Numbered from the stretch's first letter, positions 17,173-25,859 are shown. The stretch: 43,194 bases of DNA from an uncultured Anaerolineae bacterium (GCA_938022205.1 CALIEB010000031.1:1-43194); one strand, 5' to 3'. Translations and numbers: made by a program. The notes: generated by a model not told the origin, from the sequence alone.

Positions 17173-17991
17173 GCACAAGCGCACGACGCGTTGATGACCC
17201 GCGTAGTCGTGCAGCACCGCTGCATCCGCCAGCGGCAGCTCCGCCGCCAATGCCAGCACTGCCGCACCCTGCCCCGCGCCAATCTCGAGCAGGACAGTTG
17301 CGCCAGCGTGGCACACCTGCGGCACCTGCGTCAAGAGCCGCGCTATCAGCCGTAGCCCGTCGCTGCCACCGTCCAACGCCAGCACAGGCTCATAGCGACT
17401 GACGGCAAGCTGCGGCACGTCCGCGCTAGGGATATAAGGCAAGTTGGCACATAAGACATGCACGCGCACGCCCGCTGCGATGAGCGGCACGGCAAGGTCG
17501 CCCTCATGCCACACAATCGCCAGCCCGCGCCCGTTCTCGCGTGCTACCGCCAACGCTGCCGCGCTGACATCGCTGGCATGAACTTCGGCATAAGGCAGGT
17601 GGCGCGCGAGCGTCACAGCAATCGCCCCGCTACCCGTGCCAATGTCAGCAATCACAGGCGCAGCGTAGGCTTGAGCGGCGCGCAAGGCTTCTTCAACCAG
17701 CTGCTCGGTCTCAGGGCGGGGAATAAGCACCGACGGGCAAACGCGCAGCGCGCCGTCATAAAACGCCTGTTCACCCACCAAATAGGCGTAAGGCTCACCT
17801 GCTGCCCGTCGCGCCACCAACGCGGCAAAGCGCGCTTGCTCCTCAGGCATAAGGACACGCTCGCGGTACGCCAGCACGTGCGCTCGTGTGGTCTGCAAGG
17901 CATGCGCCAGCAGCAGCTGCGCGTCCATGTGGGCAATCTCGCGGTCGGGCATTTGTGGCACAGCCCAAGCCAGTGCGTCTTGAATCGTCAT
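17149..17991 (-). CDS. prmC: peptide chain release factor N5-glutamine methyltransferase
   Basis: PrmC (HemK) methylates the Gln of the GGQ motif in release factors RF1/RF2 using S-adenosylmethionine. The 280-residue version has the N-terminal helical domain, PRPETEQLVE (91-100), the SAM motif DIGTGSGAIAV (116-126) and NLPYIPSADV (183-192) in place of the usual NPPY. Three in-frame starts cluster together: GTG 18021, ATG 18000 and ATG 17991. I choose 17991 because a perfect TATAAT (17999-18004) lies 7 bases before it, which fits a leaderless mRNA, and because the family N-terminus begins there. No ribosome-binding site is visible. Confidence 0.9.
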   Translation of the reverse strand: MTIQDALAWAVPQMPDREIAHMDAQLLLAHALQTTRAHVLAYRERVLMPEEQARFAALVARRAAGEPYAYLVGEQAFYDGALRVCPSVLIPRPETEQLVEEALRAAQAYAAPVIADIGTGSGAIAVTLARHLPYAEVHASDVSAAALAVARENGRGLAIVWHEGDLAVPLIAAGVRVHVLCANLPYIPSADVPQLAVSRYEPVLALDGGSDGLRLIARLLTQVPQVCHAGATVLLEIGAGQGAAVLALAAELPLADAAVLHDYAGHQRVVRLCLRAAKQG

Positions 17992-18083
17992 AGCGCGCAT
18001 TATACGCGCCTGTGCCACCATTGACCATGCCCGCGCTTGGGGCTACACTTGCCAATCAACGTCCAGTAAGGAACGCACGCCTC

Positions 18084-18338
18084 ATGACTGACCTAAACAA
18101 CTCGCTCAACGAGAGCCTCGAGGACACGCAAGCCGTCGCGTCACAGCCAAGCGGTTGGCGCACCTGCCCGCAGTGCAAAAGCACGTTCCTGTGCGGCATT
18201 GCCAACGGGGATGACCACTGCTGGTGCTTTAACTTGCCCCATGTGCTGTCGTTTGACGGCGCAGGCACAGGGTCTGCCACAGGGTGCTTGTGTCCTAACT
18301 GCATTCAGCGACACATTCAAAAGCTGCTGGAAAGCTAA
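18084..18338 (+). CDS. small cysteine-rich CWC-type protein
   Basis: This 84-residue protein carries a metal-binding-looking pattern CPQCKSTFLC, then HCWCF, then CLCPNC. That matches the small cysteine-rich CWC family, whose function is not established; zinc binding is probable. I start at ATG 18084, preceded by AAGGAA, rather than the upstream in-frame ATG at 18012, which would add an unlikely extension running back over the prmC upstream region. It is divergent from prmC and 30 bases upstream of the SDR gene, with which it may be co-transcribed. Confidence 0.8.
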   Translation: MTDLNNSLNESLEDTQAVASQPSGWRTCPQCKSTFLCGIANGDDHCWCFNLPHVLSFDGAGTGSATGCLCPNCIQRHIQKLLES

Positions 18339-18368
18339 ACGCGAAAGAAAGACGGAGTAAACAACACG

Positions 18369-19403
18369 ATGACGCATTACATGATTAGCGGTGGCGCAGG
18401 TTTCTTGGGCATCAACCTCGTGCGCTACCTTTTGGCACGTGGTCACAGCGTAACGACATTAGACATCGCGCCTTTCGACTATCCCGAGCGCGACCGCATC
18501 ACCGAAGTAATGGGCGACATCCGCAAGCGCGCCGATGTCGACAAAGCAATGCAAGGCGCAGAAATTGTCGTTCACACCGCTGCCGCGCTGCCGCTCTACA
18601 CGCCCGAAGACATCTACACCACTGACATCGACGGCACGCGCACCATGCTCGAATCGGCACACGCGCACGGTGTCCAGCGGTTCATCCACATCTCCAGCAC
18701 CGCCGTGTACGGCATCCCCGACCATCACCCGCTCTATGAGGACGATAAGCTCGACGGCGTGGGTCCCTATGGCGAGGCAAAAATCAAGGCAGAAGAGCTG
18801 TGCATTGCCTATCGTGACCGCATGTGCGTGCCAATTATCCGCCCCAAGTCGTTCATCGGTCCCGAACGCTTGGGCGTGTTCGCGCTGCTTTACGATTGGG
18901 CAAAAGACGGCAAAAACTTCCCCGTGCTGGGCAGCGGCAACAACCCCTACCAGTTGCTCGATGTCGAAGACCTGTGCGACGCGATTTATCTGACCGCCAC
19001 GCTCGACCCTGCCGCTGTCAACGACACCTTCAACATTGGCGCAAAAGAGTTCACCACCTTCCGCGAAGACCTGCAAGCGGTGCTAGACTACGCTGGACAC
19101 GGCAAGCGCATCATCCCGCTGCCGGCTGGACCAGCCATTGCTGCGCTGAAGTTCATCGAAAAGCTAGGCGTATCACCGCTGTACAAATGGGTCTACGAGA
19201 CCGCCAACAAAGAGTCTTTCGTCAGCATCGAAAAAGCCGAGCGCGTGCTGGGCTTCAAACCCAAATACAGCAACAAGCAGGCACTCATTCGCAACTATCA
19301 GTGGTACATCGATAACCTGCATAAGTTCCAAAACCAAACGGGCATATCGCACCGCGTGCCGTGGAATCAAGGCATCCTCAAGCTAGCAAAACTGGTGTTT
19401 TAG
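18369..19403 (+). CDS. NAD-dependent epimerase/dehydratase (extended SDR)
   Basis: This 344-residue extended short-chain dehydrogenase has the NAD-binding motif GGAGFLG (8-14), a catalytic Ser about 110 (HISSTAVYG), Tyr134 and Lys138 in [11 protein letters not shown], and a substrate segment [21 protein letters not shown] typical of sugar-nucleotide or related epimerases/reductases. It is cytoplasmic. The exact reaction (epimerase, dehydratase or reductase) is not decided by the motifs. The start follows an AAAGACGGAG site. It ends 105 bases before the restriction-modification cassette, where the base composition changes. Confidence 0.85.
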   Translation: MTHYMISGGAGFLGINLVRYLLARGHSVTTLDIAPFDYPERDRITEVMGDIRKRADVDKAMQGAEIVVHTAAALPLYTPEDIYTTDIDGTRTMLESAHAHGVQRFIHISSTAVYGIPDHHPLYEDDKLDGVGPYGEAKIKAEELCIAYRDRMCVPIIRPKSFIGPERLGVFALLYDWAKDGKNFPVLGSGNNPYQLLDVEDLCDAIYLTATLDPAAVNDTFNIGAKEFTTFREDLQAVLDYAGHGKRIIPLPAGPAIAALKFIEKLGVSPLYKWVYETANKESFVSIEKAERVLGFKPKYSNKQALIRNYQWYIDNLHKFQNQTGISHRVPWNQGILKLAKLVF

Positions 19404-19468
19404 CGAGACGTTGCCGCCTGCCCTTTGTTGTGCGACACACACTTTGAGCAAGACGACAATATTTGCGC

Positions 19469-19474
19469 TATAAT
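19469..19474 (+). promoter_or_regulatory. -10 element of the restriction-modification cassette
   Basis: TATAAT is perfect and lies 35 bases before ATG 19509. A TTGAGC at 19444-19449 is a possible -35, but its 19-base spacing is long. An ATG overlapping this box (19473) is unlikely to be used, which supports the start at 19509. Confidence 0.5.
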
Positions 19475-19508
19475 GAACCAAGCAAGAGCCGATGATGCGA
19501 GACAATTC

Positions 19509-20504
19509 ATGCTACCTGTTGATAAAATTCTCTGCGGTGACAGCTTTGATTTAATCAAAACGCTGCCAGATACCAGCGTAAACCTCGTCATCACCTCACC
19601 ACCCTACTACCGTCAACGTGATTACGGTGGTGGTATGGGCAACGAAGAGTCGCTTCAAGCCTATCTCGACAACCTTCTCACCTTGTTTGGGGAATGTGTG
19701 CGCGTCATAAAAGATGACGGCAGCATCGTTTTCAACTTGGGAGATAAATACGAAAACAGCAACCTCCTGCTTGTGCCATATCGCTTTGCCATTCAAGCCA
19801 CAGAACGCTATCCCGTGACGCTCGTTAACGCTGTCACTTGGGTAAAGTCTAACCCGACACCGCGTCAGTTCAAGCGACGGCTTGTCAGCAGCACGGAGCC
19901 CTTCTTTCACTTTGTGAAGAGCTCACAATACTATTACAACCTCGATGCCTTTATGCAAGCTCCATCTAAAACACCAAAATCGCGCAGAGGCGATAAGATT
20001 GGACGGGGATATTTTGAACTTATCGAAAAATCGTCCCTGTCAGACGCACAAAAAAAACATGCGCGTCAAGCTCTCTTAGAAGTTATCCAAGAGGTGCAAT
20101 CAGGCAAAATTGAGAGCTTCAGGATGAAAATTAAAGGGCTGCATTCTGAACCTTTTGGCGGTCAAGCAGGGGGTAGGCAGCTCCAGCTCGATAACAAGGG
20201 GTTTACCATTATTCGTATTCACGGCAATCCACTCAAAAAAGACGTAATTGAGGCGGCGGTAGAATCGCTCAAGCAGAGTAATCATCCTGCTATTTACCCC
20301 GTTCGGCTTGTGAGTGAATTTCTGCAGCTGTTAACGCGCCCAGAGGACATTGTCCTTGACCCTTTCATGGGTTCAGGCACAACAGCAGTAGCGTGCAAAC
20401 TGCTCAATCGGCATTATATCGGGTTTGAACTAAACGCCGATTATTGCAAAGCGGCAGTTGAGCGCGTCGAAAACCAAAGCCTGACAACCCCGCTGCTGCT
20501 ATGA
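19509..20504 (+). CDS. type II DNA methyltransferase, beta class (probably N4-cytosine)
   Basis: This 331-residue amino-methyltransferase has motif IV TSPPYY at about 29-34 in the N-terminus and the SAM motif DPFMGSGTT at 284-292 near the C-terminus. That order defines the beta class, with the recognition region between. SPPY (rather than DPPY/NPPY) is commonest in N4-cytosine enzymes, so m4C is the likelier product; this is inference. It should protect host DNA from the nuclease encoded 6 bases downstream. The start at 19509 is chosen because the -10 box lies just upstream. The codon and base use look visibly more AT-rich than the neighbours, consistent with transfer of the pair as a unit. 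Confidence 0.9.
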   Translation: MLPVDKILCGDSFDLIKTLPDTSVNLVITSPPYYRQRDYGGGMGNEESLQAYLDNLLTLFGECVRVIKDDGSIVFNLGDKYENSNLLLVPYRFAIQATERYPVTLVNAVTWVKSNPTPRQFKRRLVSSTEPFFHFVKSSQYYYNLDAFMQAPSKTPKSRRGDKIGRGYFELIEKSSLSDAQKKHARQALLEVIQEVQSGKIESFRMKIKGLHSEPFGGQAGGRQLQLDNKGFTIIRIHGNPLKKDVIEAAVESLKQSNHPAIYPVRLVSEFLQLLTRPEDIVLDPFMGSGTTAVACKLLNRHYIGFELNADYCKAAVERVENQSLTTPLLL

Positions 20505-20510
20505 AGGTCT

Positions 20511-21632
20511 ATGTTAACACCACGAGCGCGATTAGAACAGCTATACGTGGAAGCTCTCACGTTGACAGACACGACACTTTCGCCGGAACAAATCAACAAC
20601 CTCGCGCGTGTGGCATCGTCTGTTGAGCAGCACAAAGCGATTGTGACAGTGCTTATCACGTCGCTACTGAAAAAATTGGAAGACCCGACACAGGACGTGC
20701 GCCAACACAAGAAAGGACTTACAGGCGGATACTCAGGCAGACGCTATGACACGCAATGGGTAACGCCTTTCATGCAGCAACACTTCGCGCGCTATGCAAT
20801 GGCAGAAAGCGGTTGGTTAACACGCTCTCTCGAGCAGCCACAAGCCTTCACACTTGATTTTCAAGGAAAAGTGCGCGACCAAGAAGTAAAACGCGCGTTT
20901 TTGCTCATTCTTGACGATATAGAGACCAAACAAGCCGACCCCAAAGCCTACTTGCTCGCGCTTCTGCGAATGCTGTATCACCTACAAGAGACGCACAAGG
21001 TTATTTTTTCACCATCACAACCATTCAAAAACAGCGTGGCAAGCGTTATCGCTGCACTGTATAGGCATTTCTTTCATGCCTATACAGTGCGTGGCGCGGC
21101 ACGACTGCCCGTGCTGGCACTACATGCCGCCTACGCTTGCATGATGTCTTTACCAAGATACCAAGACAAGCAGCTCTTGCCACTTAAAAGCCACACGTCA
21201 GCTGATAGCAAAAGCAACAGCGTTGGCGATATTGTAATAGTTCACGGTGACGGTGGCTTGTTTGAAGCCGTAGAGGTCAAACATGGCAAGCCAATTACGT
21301 CCGACATGCTTCAGCAAGTGTACAACGCAAAGATTAGAAGCACGTCGCTGGCGCGCTATTACCTACTCAGCACGGCTAGACCTGACATCGCCGACCCTAT
21401 GCGCGTCACCGAGCTGGCAGAGCACATTCAGCAAGCACACGGTTGCGAAATCATCGCAAACGGTGTTATTCCCTCGCTAACTTACTATCTGCGTCTTTTA
21501 CCCGATGTAGACGAGTTTATCCATCGCTACACTCAAAGTCTTCAAGAGCAGTTTGCCTTAGGCAGCGAAATTAAACATGCTCATCTTGCCGTGTGGCGTG
21601 AATTGCTGGAGAATTTGCAAACGCCGCCTTAG
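20511..21632 (+). CDS. putative type II restriction endonuclease
   Basis: This 373-residue protein is encoded directly after the methyltransferase with a 6-base gap (GAAGG site). A PD-(D/E)XK-type core is visible: Asp240 in SVGDIVIVHG, then Glu255 and Lys257 in AVEVKHGK. The segments GGYSGRRYDTQWVTPF and ESGWLTRSLEQP look like conserved family motifs of type II enzymes (I suspect a SacI-like family, unverified). Together the two genes form a complete type II system with no controller gene. The recognition sequence cannot be read from the protein. Inside the gene lies a perfect 15-bp inverted repeat (21054-21090). The stop overlaps the convergent lipoprotein stop (TTAG). Confidence 0.85.
   Translation: MLTPRARLEQLYVEALTLTDTTLSPEQINNLARVASSVEQHKAIVTVLITSLLKKLEDPTQDVRQHKKGLTGGYSGRRYDTQWVTPFMQQHFARYAMAESGWLTRSLEQPQAFTLDFQGKVRDQEVKRAFLLILDDIETKQADPKAYLLALLRMLYHLQETHKVIFSPSQPFKNSVASVIAALYRHFFHAYTVRGAARLPVLALHAAYACMMSLPRYQDKQLLPLKSHTSADSKSNSVGDIVIVHGDGGLFEAVEVKHGKPITSDMLQQVYNAKIRSTSLARYYLLSTARPDIADPMRVTELAEHIQQAHGCEIIANGVIPSLTYYLRLLPDVDEFIHRYTQSLQEQFALGSEIKHAHLAVWRELLENLQTPP
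21054..21090. repeat. perfect 15-bp inverted repeat inside the endonuclease gene
   Basis: GCACTGTATAGGCAT (21054-21068) and ATGCCTATACAGTGC (21076-21090) are exact reverse complements separated by TTCTTTC. The repeat lies in the middle of the open reading frame and encodes part of ALYRHFFHAYTV, so it would form a very stable mRNA hairpin or a DNA-binding site. Confidence 0.9.
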
Positions 21633-22804
21633 CGCGTGCTGATACTGTAGAGGTGTGCAGTGGTCGCATCGTACGGCTGTGACCACGCGACATAGAGATG
21701 TTGCTGGGGGTCGCTGGCTAGGCGCGGTGGGCGCAACAGCCGCCCGACAGTTGCCAGCGTTTGCCCGCCCACCAGCGTGCCGCCGTGCCAATAGAGCATG
21801 AGCAGCTTGTCGTCTTGCGTGGCGACCATTGGCACGACAGCGGTTTGCTGCGGCAAGGCTTGCGCCCACCCAACCGCTTGCCCGCCCAAGCGTGCCGCTT
21901 GCACGCGCCCGCCGTTGAAGCCCGTCGCGAGTGGCGTGTCTGCCTCTTCTAGCACGGCGGCTAACGGCATAGGACGAGGCATGTGCGCTGCGCCGTGTGA
22001 ATACGCGCTCCACAGCAGCGCGGGCGTACCGTCAGCGCGCTCGAGCTGCCAAAACAAGTAGGTGTGGGTGTCATCATGCGCCGCGCTCAAACTCTCAAGG
22101 CTGTCGCCCCACGCCAACGCGGGTGTAAGACCCAAGCGCGTAACTTGCGCCAAGCCCTCATCGTCCAAGCGCGCGCGCCAGAGCTGCCCCTCGCCCTGCC
22201 AAAACAGCCATAGCGTGCCATCGCGTTCCTGCAGCAGCGCGGGATAGTCCGCCGAGCGCGTGAGCAGCTGCGGCAAGCTGGCGCGCCCGCGCCCGTCCAA
22301 CACACGGGTGAACAACGCGCGCGCCCCCAAGCTACCTTCAGACCAGACCACACGCACACGCCCCTCGCCCACTGCCAGCGCGCTGTAATGCGACGTGGGC
22401 GCACTTGACAGGACGTTAATCCCCAGTTCCGCCACCGCGTCGCCGTTAACAAGCGCGAAGAGCAGGCGCAGCTCGCCGCTTTCCGCGTGGCGGTCAAGCC
22501 AAAGCCAATGGGTTCTGCCGTCCAGCGCAGGAAAAAGCGCGTAGTCAAACGGATAGAAGGCATCCAATGCCAAAATGACAGGCACACTTTGCGGTGTGAT
22601 GCTGGCGTAGTGGCGCGGCGTGCCGTCCACGCCCGACCACGCCCACCAGACACGCCCACCCTCCACCAGCAGCGCGGGCGCATGGGCATAGGGTGCGCTG
22701 GCGACACGCACCGCCCGCCCCCACAGCGTTTGCGGCAGCATTGGTTCAGCAGCGGGCGCGCACGCCGCCAAGCACAGCAGCACGCACAGCGCGACCGCGC
22801 GCAT
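21629..22804 (-). CDS. lipoprotein with BNR/propeller-like repeats
   Basis: This 391-residue protein has a lipobox (VLLCLAAC, Cys15), so it is anchored to the outer face of the membrane. Repeats of the form RVWWAWSGVDG, VRVVWSEG, LWLFWQGEG, TYLFWQLERADG and LYVAWSQPYD have the spacing of a sialidase-like or BNR beta-propeller, but no catalytic signature is seen. It is translationally coupled to the upstream Ig-like lipoprotein: the junction reads TGATG, stop and start sharing one base. Its own stop overlaps the endonuclease stop. Function is unknown; ligand binding or scaffolding is the likeliest guess. Confidence 0.7.
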   Translation of the reverse strand: MRAVALCVLLCLAACAPAAEPMLPQTLWGRAVRVASAPYAHAPALLVEGGRVWWAWSGVDGTPRHYASITPQSVPVILALDAFYPFDYALFPALDGRTHWLWLDRHAESGELRLLFALVNGDAVAELGINVLSSAPTSHYSALAVGEGRVRVVWSEGSLGARALFTRVLDGRGRASLPQLLTRSADYPALLQERDGTLWLFWQGEGQLWRARLDDEGLAQVTRLGLTPALAWGDSLESLSAAHDDTHTYLFWQLERADGTPALLWSAYSHGAAHMPRPMPLAAVLEEADTPLATGFNGGRVQAARLGGQAVGWAQALPQQTAVVPMVATQDDKLLMLYWHGGTLVGGQTLATVGRLLRPPRLASDPQQHLYVAWSQPYDATTAHLYSISTR

Positions 22805-23268
22805 CAGCCGCCATCCCGACGCGGTAGCACCTCAATGGTAATCAGCGCAGGATCGCTGGGCGTGCCGTCTTGGCGATAGGCAATCGCCTCAATGACGTGT
22901 AAGCCTACGCCGCGCGCGCGCCAGTTCATCTCCACGCGAAAAAGCGGCTCGGTGATGTTGTAAAAAGGCGTGGCACTGTTGATAAGCTCGCCGTCTACGT
23001 AAAGCTCAAGGCGCGCCACGCCCGCTGCCTCGTCACGCGCCAAAATGTCGATAGGGAAATCCACGCCCTCAATCACTTGGCGGTTGTTGGGCGGGTCAAG
23101 AATGACCACCTGCGGCAAGTCGGGCGTGGGTATGAGCGTAGGCGCGGGTTGCGTTAGGTTGCACGCGAACAACCCCAAGCACGCCGCCAGTAGCAGGACA
23201 GGTTTGACGAAACGACCTATTATTGGGTAGAGTAATGTAAATCGCCAACCAAGCGTGTTTTTTCTCAT
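22804..23268 (-). CDS. small lipoprotein with Ig-like (Big_7-type) domain
   Basis: This 154-residue protein has an unusually long n-region ([20 protein letters not shown]), then a hydrophobic stretch and a lipobox (LGLFAC). A short Pro/Thr linker follows, then a single Ig-like domain with [20 protein letters not shown] and [20 protein letters not shown], the pattern of bacterial Ig-like domains in surface proteins. The ATG at 23268 overlaps, in the opposite direction, the trmD start codon at 23267 (CATG). An ATG at 23274 is the alternative. It forms an operon with the propeller lipoprotein downstream. Confidence 0.7.
   Translation of the reverse strand: MRKNTLGWRFTLLYPIIGRFVKPVLLLAACLGLFACNLTQPAPTLIPTPDLPQVVILDPPNNRQVIEGVDFPIDILARDEAAGVARLELYVDGELINSATPFYNITEPLFRVEMNWRARGVGLHVIEAIAYRQDGTPSDPALITIEVLPRRDGG
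23204..23233 (+). promoter_or_regulatory. candidate trmD promoter
   Basis: TTGACG (23204-23209) and TAGAGT (23228-23233) are 18 bases apart and lie 34 bases before the trmD start. They fall inside the first codons of the divergent lipoprotein gene. Confidence 0.45.
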
Positions 23269-24022
23269 GCGCATCGACGTACTCACCTTGTTTCCCGAGA
23301 TGTTCGCCCCCATGCAGCACAGCATGATGTGGAAAGCCCAACAAATGGGCGCGCTCACATTTTACACGCACGACATTCGCGCGTATAGCACGACTGCCTA
23401 CCGCCAAGTTGACGACACACCCTATGGCGGTGGCGGGGGCATGATTATGAAGGTGGACGTGCTGGTGCGCGCTATCGAAGCCGTGCGCGGCGATGACACT
23501 TGCCCAGTCATTCTCACGTCACCGCAAGGGCGCGTCTTCACGCACAACGTGGCATTGGAACTAGCACAGCATCCGCGCTTAGTGCTGCTGTGCGGGCATT
23601 ACGAGGGCGTAGATGAGCGCGTGCGCCATTTCATTACGGACGACATCAGCATCGGCGACTACGTGCTGACGGGCGGTGAGCTGGCGGCGATGGTGATTAT
23701 CGACGCAGTGGTGCGCCAGCTAGATGGCGTGCTAGGCGCGGAAGGCGGCGCAGCCAACGAAAGTCACGCCGACGGACTGTTAGAGCATCCGCACTACACG
23801 CGCCCCGCCAGCTTTCGCGGGTTAGACGTGCCGGATGTGCTGCAAAGCGGCAACCACGAAGCCATCGCCAAGTGGCGACGTAAACAAGCGTTGGCGCGCA
23901 CGTGGCAGCATCGCCCTGACTTGCTCAGGCGCGCGCAGCTCAGCGAAGAGGACAAGTACCTGCTAGGCGAGGTGGCACGCGCTGCCGCCGAAGCGCGCCG
24001 CGATGGTCGTCAGTTCTTTTAA
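23267..24022 (+). CDS. trmD: tRNA (guanine-N1-)-methyltransferase
   Basis: TrmD methylates G37 next to the anticodon and so prevents frameshifting. The 251-residue length is typical. Motifs of the SPOUT knot are clear: [13 protein letters not shown] at the start, [27 protein letters not shown] and [20 protein letters not shown], with the C-terminal helical domain ending in [10 protein letters not shown] start at ATG 23267 because it gives the family N-terminus. No strong ribosome-binding site is visible, and the start codon overlaps that of the divergent lipoprotein gene. The usual partners rpsP, rimM and rplS are not adjacent. Confidence 0.96.
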   Translation: MRIDVLTLFPEMFAPMQHSMMWKAQQMGALTFYTHDIRAYSTTAYRQVDDTPYGGGGGMIMKVDVLVRAIEAVRGDDTCPVILTSPQGRVFTHNVALELAQHPRLVLLCGHYEGVDERVRHFITDDISIGDYVLTGGELAAMVIIDAVVRQLDGVLGAEGGAANESHADGLLEHPHYTRPASFRGLDVPDVLQSGNHEAIAKWRRKQALARTWQHRPDLLRRAQLSEEDKYLLGEVARAAAEARRDGRQFF

Positions 24023-24051
24023 CCAATCGACCTAACGAAAGAGGCAAAACG

Positions 24052-24810
24052 ATGCGTTTTCAGGACAAAGTGGTGTTGATTACTGGCGGCAGCAGCGGCA
24101 TTGGGCGTGCCACCGCGCAAGCGTTCGCACGAGAGGGCGCACGGGTATGCGTGGCGGATGTCAACGACGCGGGCGGCGCGGAGGTCGTGCAAGCCATTCA
24201 GGCGGCAGGCGGCAGCGCGTTCTATGTCCACTGCGACGTGAGCGACAGCGCGCAAGTGCAAGCGATGGTCGCGGCATGCGTGGCACAGCTTGGCGCACTG
24301 CATTACGCGGTCAACAACGCGGGCATCAGCGGCACGATGCTGCTGCCTATCACCCAAAGCGATGAGACGGTGTTCGACCGCGTCATGGCGGTCAACGTGC
24401 GCGGCGTGTGGCTATGCATGAAGTACGAAATTCCTGCCATGCTGCAAAGCGGCGGCGGCGCGATTGTCAACCTTGCCAGCGTGGCGGGGTTGATTGGCGC
24501 GCCGGGCGGCTCGGCTTATACCGCCAGCAAGCACGCCGTCATCGGCATGACCAAAGCCGTCGCGCTGGAGTTCGCACGGCACGGCGTGCGCGTCAACGCG
24601 GTGTGTCCGTCCTATATCGACACGCCGATGGTGGCGGATGTCATGGCGCAAGACCCCAAAACAGCCCAGCGCGTGCCAATCGCCAGCCCGATGAAGCGCA
24701 TGGGCGAGGTCGGTGAGGTCGCCAGCGCAATTCTTTACTTGTGTAGCGAGGGCGCGTCCTTCATCAACGGTACGACGCTGGCGATTGACGGCGGGCTGAC
24801 CGCTAGCTAA
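24052..24810 (+). CDS. short-chain dehydrogenase/reductase (FabG-like)
   Basis: This 252-residue classical SDR has TGGSSGIG at 11-18 (cofactor binding), NNAG at 88-91, catalytic Ser143, and Tyr156/Lys160 in SAYTASKHAVIGMTKAVA. The C-terminus INGTTLAIDGGLTAS is the standard one. It reduces or oxidises a small alcohol/carbonyl with NAD(P). Asp at the end of strand 2 (VCVADVND) suggests preference for NAD(H). Without fatty-acid synthesis neighbours, a fabG assignment is not justified. It follows trmD by 29 bases with its own GAAAGAGG site and may be co-transcribed. Confidence 0.88.
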   Translation: MRFQDKVVLITGGSSGIGRATAQAFAREGARVCVADVNDAGGAEVVQAIQAAGGSAFYVHCDVSDSAQVQAMVAACVAQLGALHYAVNNAGISGTMLLPITQSDETVFDRVMAVNVRGVWLCMKYEIPAMLQSGGGAIVNLASVAGLIGAPGGSAYTASKHAVIGMTKAVALEFARHGVRVNAVCPSYIDTPMVADVMAQDPKTAQRVPIASPMKRMGEVGEVASAILYLCSEGASFINGTTLAIDGGLTAS

Positions 24811-24855
24811 AGCGCAAACTTTTCTGTATCCTAGCAACGACTTATCTATAACAAT

Positions 24856-24887
24856 TACAGCAAATAAACCAAAGCGTTTTTGCTGTA
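24856..24887. other. inverted repeat between SDR and isomerase genes
   Basis: TACAGCAAA (24856-24864) and TTTGCTGTA (24879-24887) are perfect complements with a 14-base spacer. It sits 46 bases after the SDR stop and 47 bases before the next start. With no T-run it may be a weak terminator or an operator for the downstream gene. Confidence 0.4.
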
Positions 24888-24934
24888 CACTTAAAAGCAA
24901 TATCATGATTATTCAGTCGTAGTCAGCAGGTAGT

Positions 24935-25726
24935 ATGATGATTAACCGCCTTCATTTGAGTGCAAGTCGTACCAACATCGAAGAAGCCGTTCGTCTCGCC
25001 GAAGCCTACGGGCTTGGGATTGAGGTGATGGCGTTTGCTTTCCCGGATGTGCTGGATGGCGACTGGCGCATGTGGCTGAGCAAGTACAAAGAGCTGTTGC
25101 GCCCCATTCAAAACATCACGCTGCACGGACCTTTCATGGACATGGTGTCCGGCAGCCCTGACCCACGCATCAACGCGGTGTGCGTGGCGCGCTATAGCCA
25201 CGCCATACGCATCGCTGCCGAGCTTGGCGCGACGCAAGTCGTGTTCCACGCCAATTTTATCGGCACGCTGCACAACCGCTTCTACCGTGACGGCTGGCAC
25301 GCGCGCAATGTCGACTTCTGGCGACCGCTGGCGGAATACGCACAGACGCATGGGGTCTACGTCGCGCTGGAAAACATGTGGGAGTTCGACCCTACCATCA
25401 TCGGCGACCTGCTCAACGACGTGAATCACCCCTACTTGCGCGCCTGCCTTGATGTAGGACACGCGCACCTGTTCAGCGACACCACCTACAGCTGGGACTA
25501 CTGGCTAGAAGTTATGGAGCCTTGGATTATCGAGTTCCACATGAACAACAACAACGGCGTGCTAGACGAGCATCACGGCTTTGATTGGGAACACGGCGTG
25601 CTGGACTACAACCAAATGCTGCCGAAAATTCGCACCATCGCCCCACAAGCCAAGCTGGTGCTGGAGATGGACAGCGTGCAAGACATGGCGGATAGCTTGT
25701 ACTATTTCACGACCGAAATGGCTTAG
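24935..25726 (+). CDS. sugar phosphate isomerase/epimerase-like TIM barrel
   Basis: This 263-residue protein is of the xylose-isomerase-like TIM-barrel superfamily (AP endonuclease 2 fold). Likely metal-ligand segments are VALENMW (Glu), CLDVGHAHL (Asp, His), EFHMNNNNG (His) and VLEMDS (Glu). The family includes sugar isomerases, inosose-type enzymes and endonuclease IV; the DNA-repair residues of the last are not evident, so a sugar or polyol substrate is more likely. The gene starts at one of two consecutive ATGs (24935/24938) after an AGCAGG site and ends at a clear terminator. Confidence 0.8.
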   Translation: MMINRLHLSASRTNIEEAVRLAEAYGLGIEVMAFAFPDVLDGDWRMWLSKYKELLRPIQNITLHGPFMDMVSGSPDPRINAVCVARYSHAIRIAAELGATQVVFHANFIGTLHNRFYRDGWHARNVDFWRPLAEYAQTHGVYVALENMWEFDPTIIGDLLNDVNHPYLRACLDVGHAHLFSDTTYSWDYWLEVMEPWIIEFHMNNNNGVLDEHHGFDWEHGVLDYNQMLPKIRTIAPQAKLVLEMDSVQDMADSLYYFTTEMA

Positions 25727-25753
25727 CCGTATTCATCTCGACGCGCAATCTCG

Positions 25754-25778
25754 AAGCACCTCAAAAGGGTGCTTTTTT
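25754..25778 (+). terminator. intrinsic terminator after the isomerase gene
   Basis: AAGCACC (25754-25760) pairs with GGTGCTT (25768-25774) and the stem runs into six T in total. It separates this gene from the kinase gene. Confidence 0.85.
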
Positions 25779-25801
25779 ATATCCTGTTGCCTTGTGATAT
25801 G

Positions 25802-25810
25802 TGGTACAAT
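25802..25810 (+). promoter_or_regulatory. extended -10 promoter for the membrane kinase gene
   Basis: TGGTACAAT lies 49 bases before ATG 25860, just after the terminator. A TTGCCT-17-TTATAG pair overlaps the same place. Confidence 0.4.
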
Positions 25811-25859
25811 TATAGGCGTGAGTGTGACGGTATCTCATCTCAAAGAGAGCAGCCCAAGT

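Noticed and set aside
25581..25859. A longer N-terminus for the membrane kinase
   Set aside because: It would overlap the isomerase gene, cross a terminator and precede the predicted promoter.
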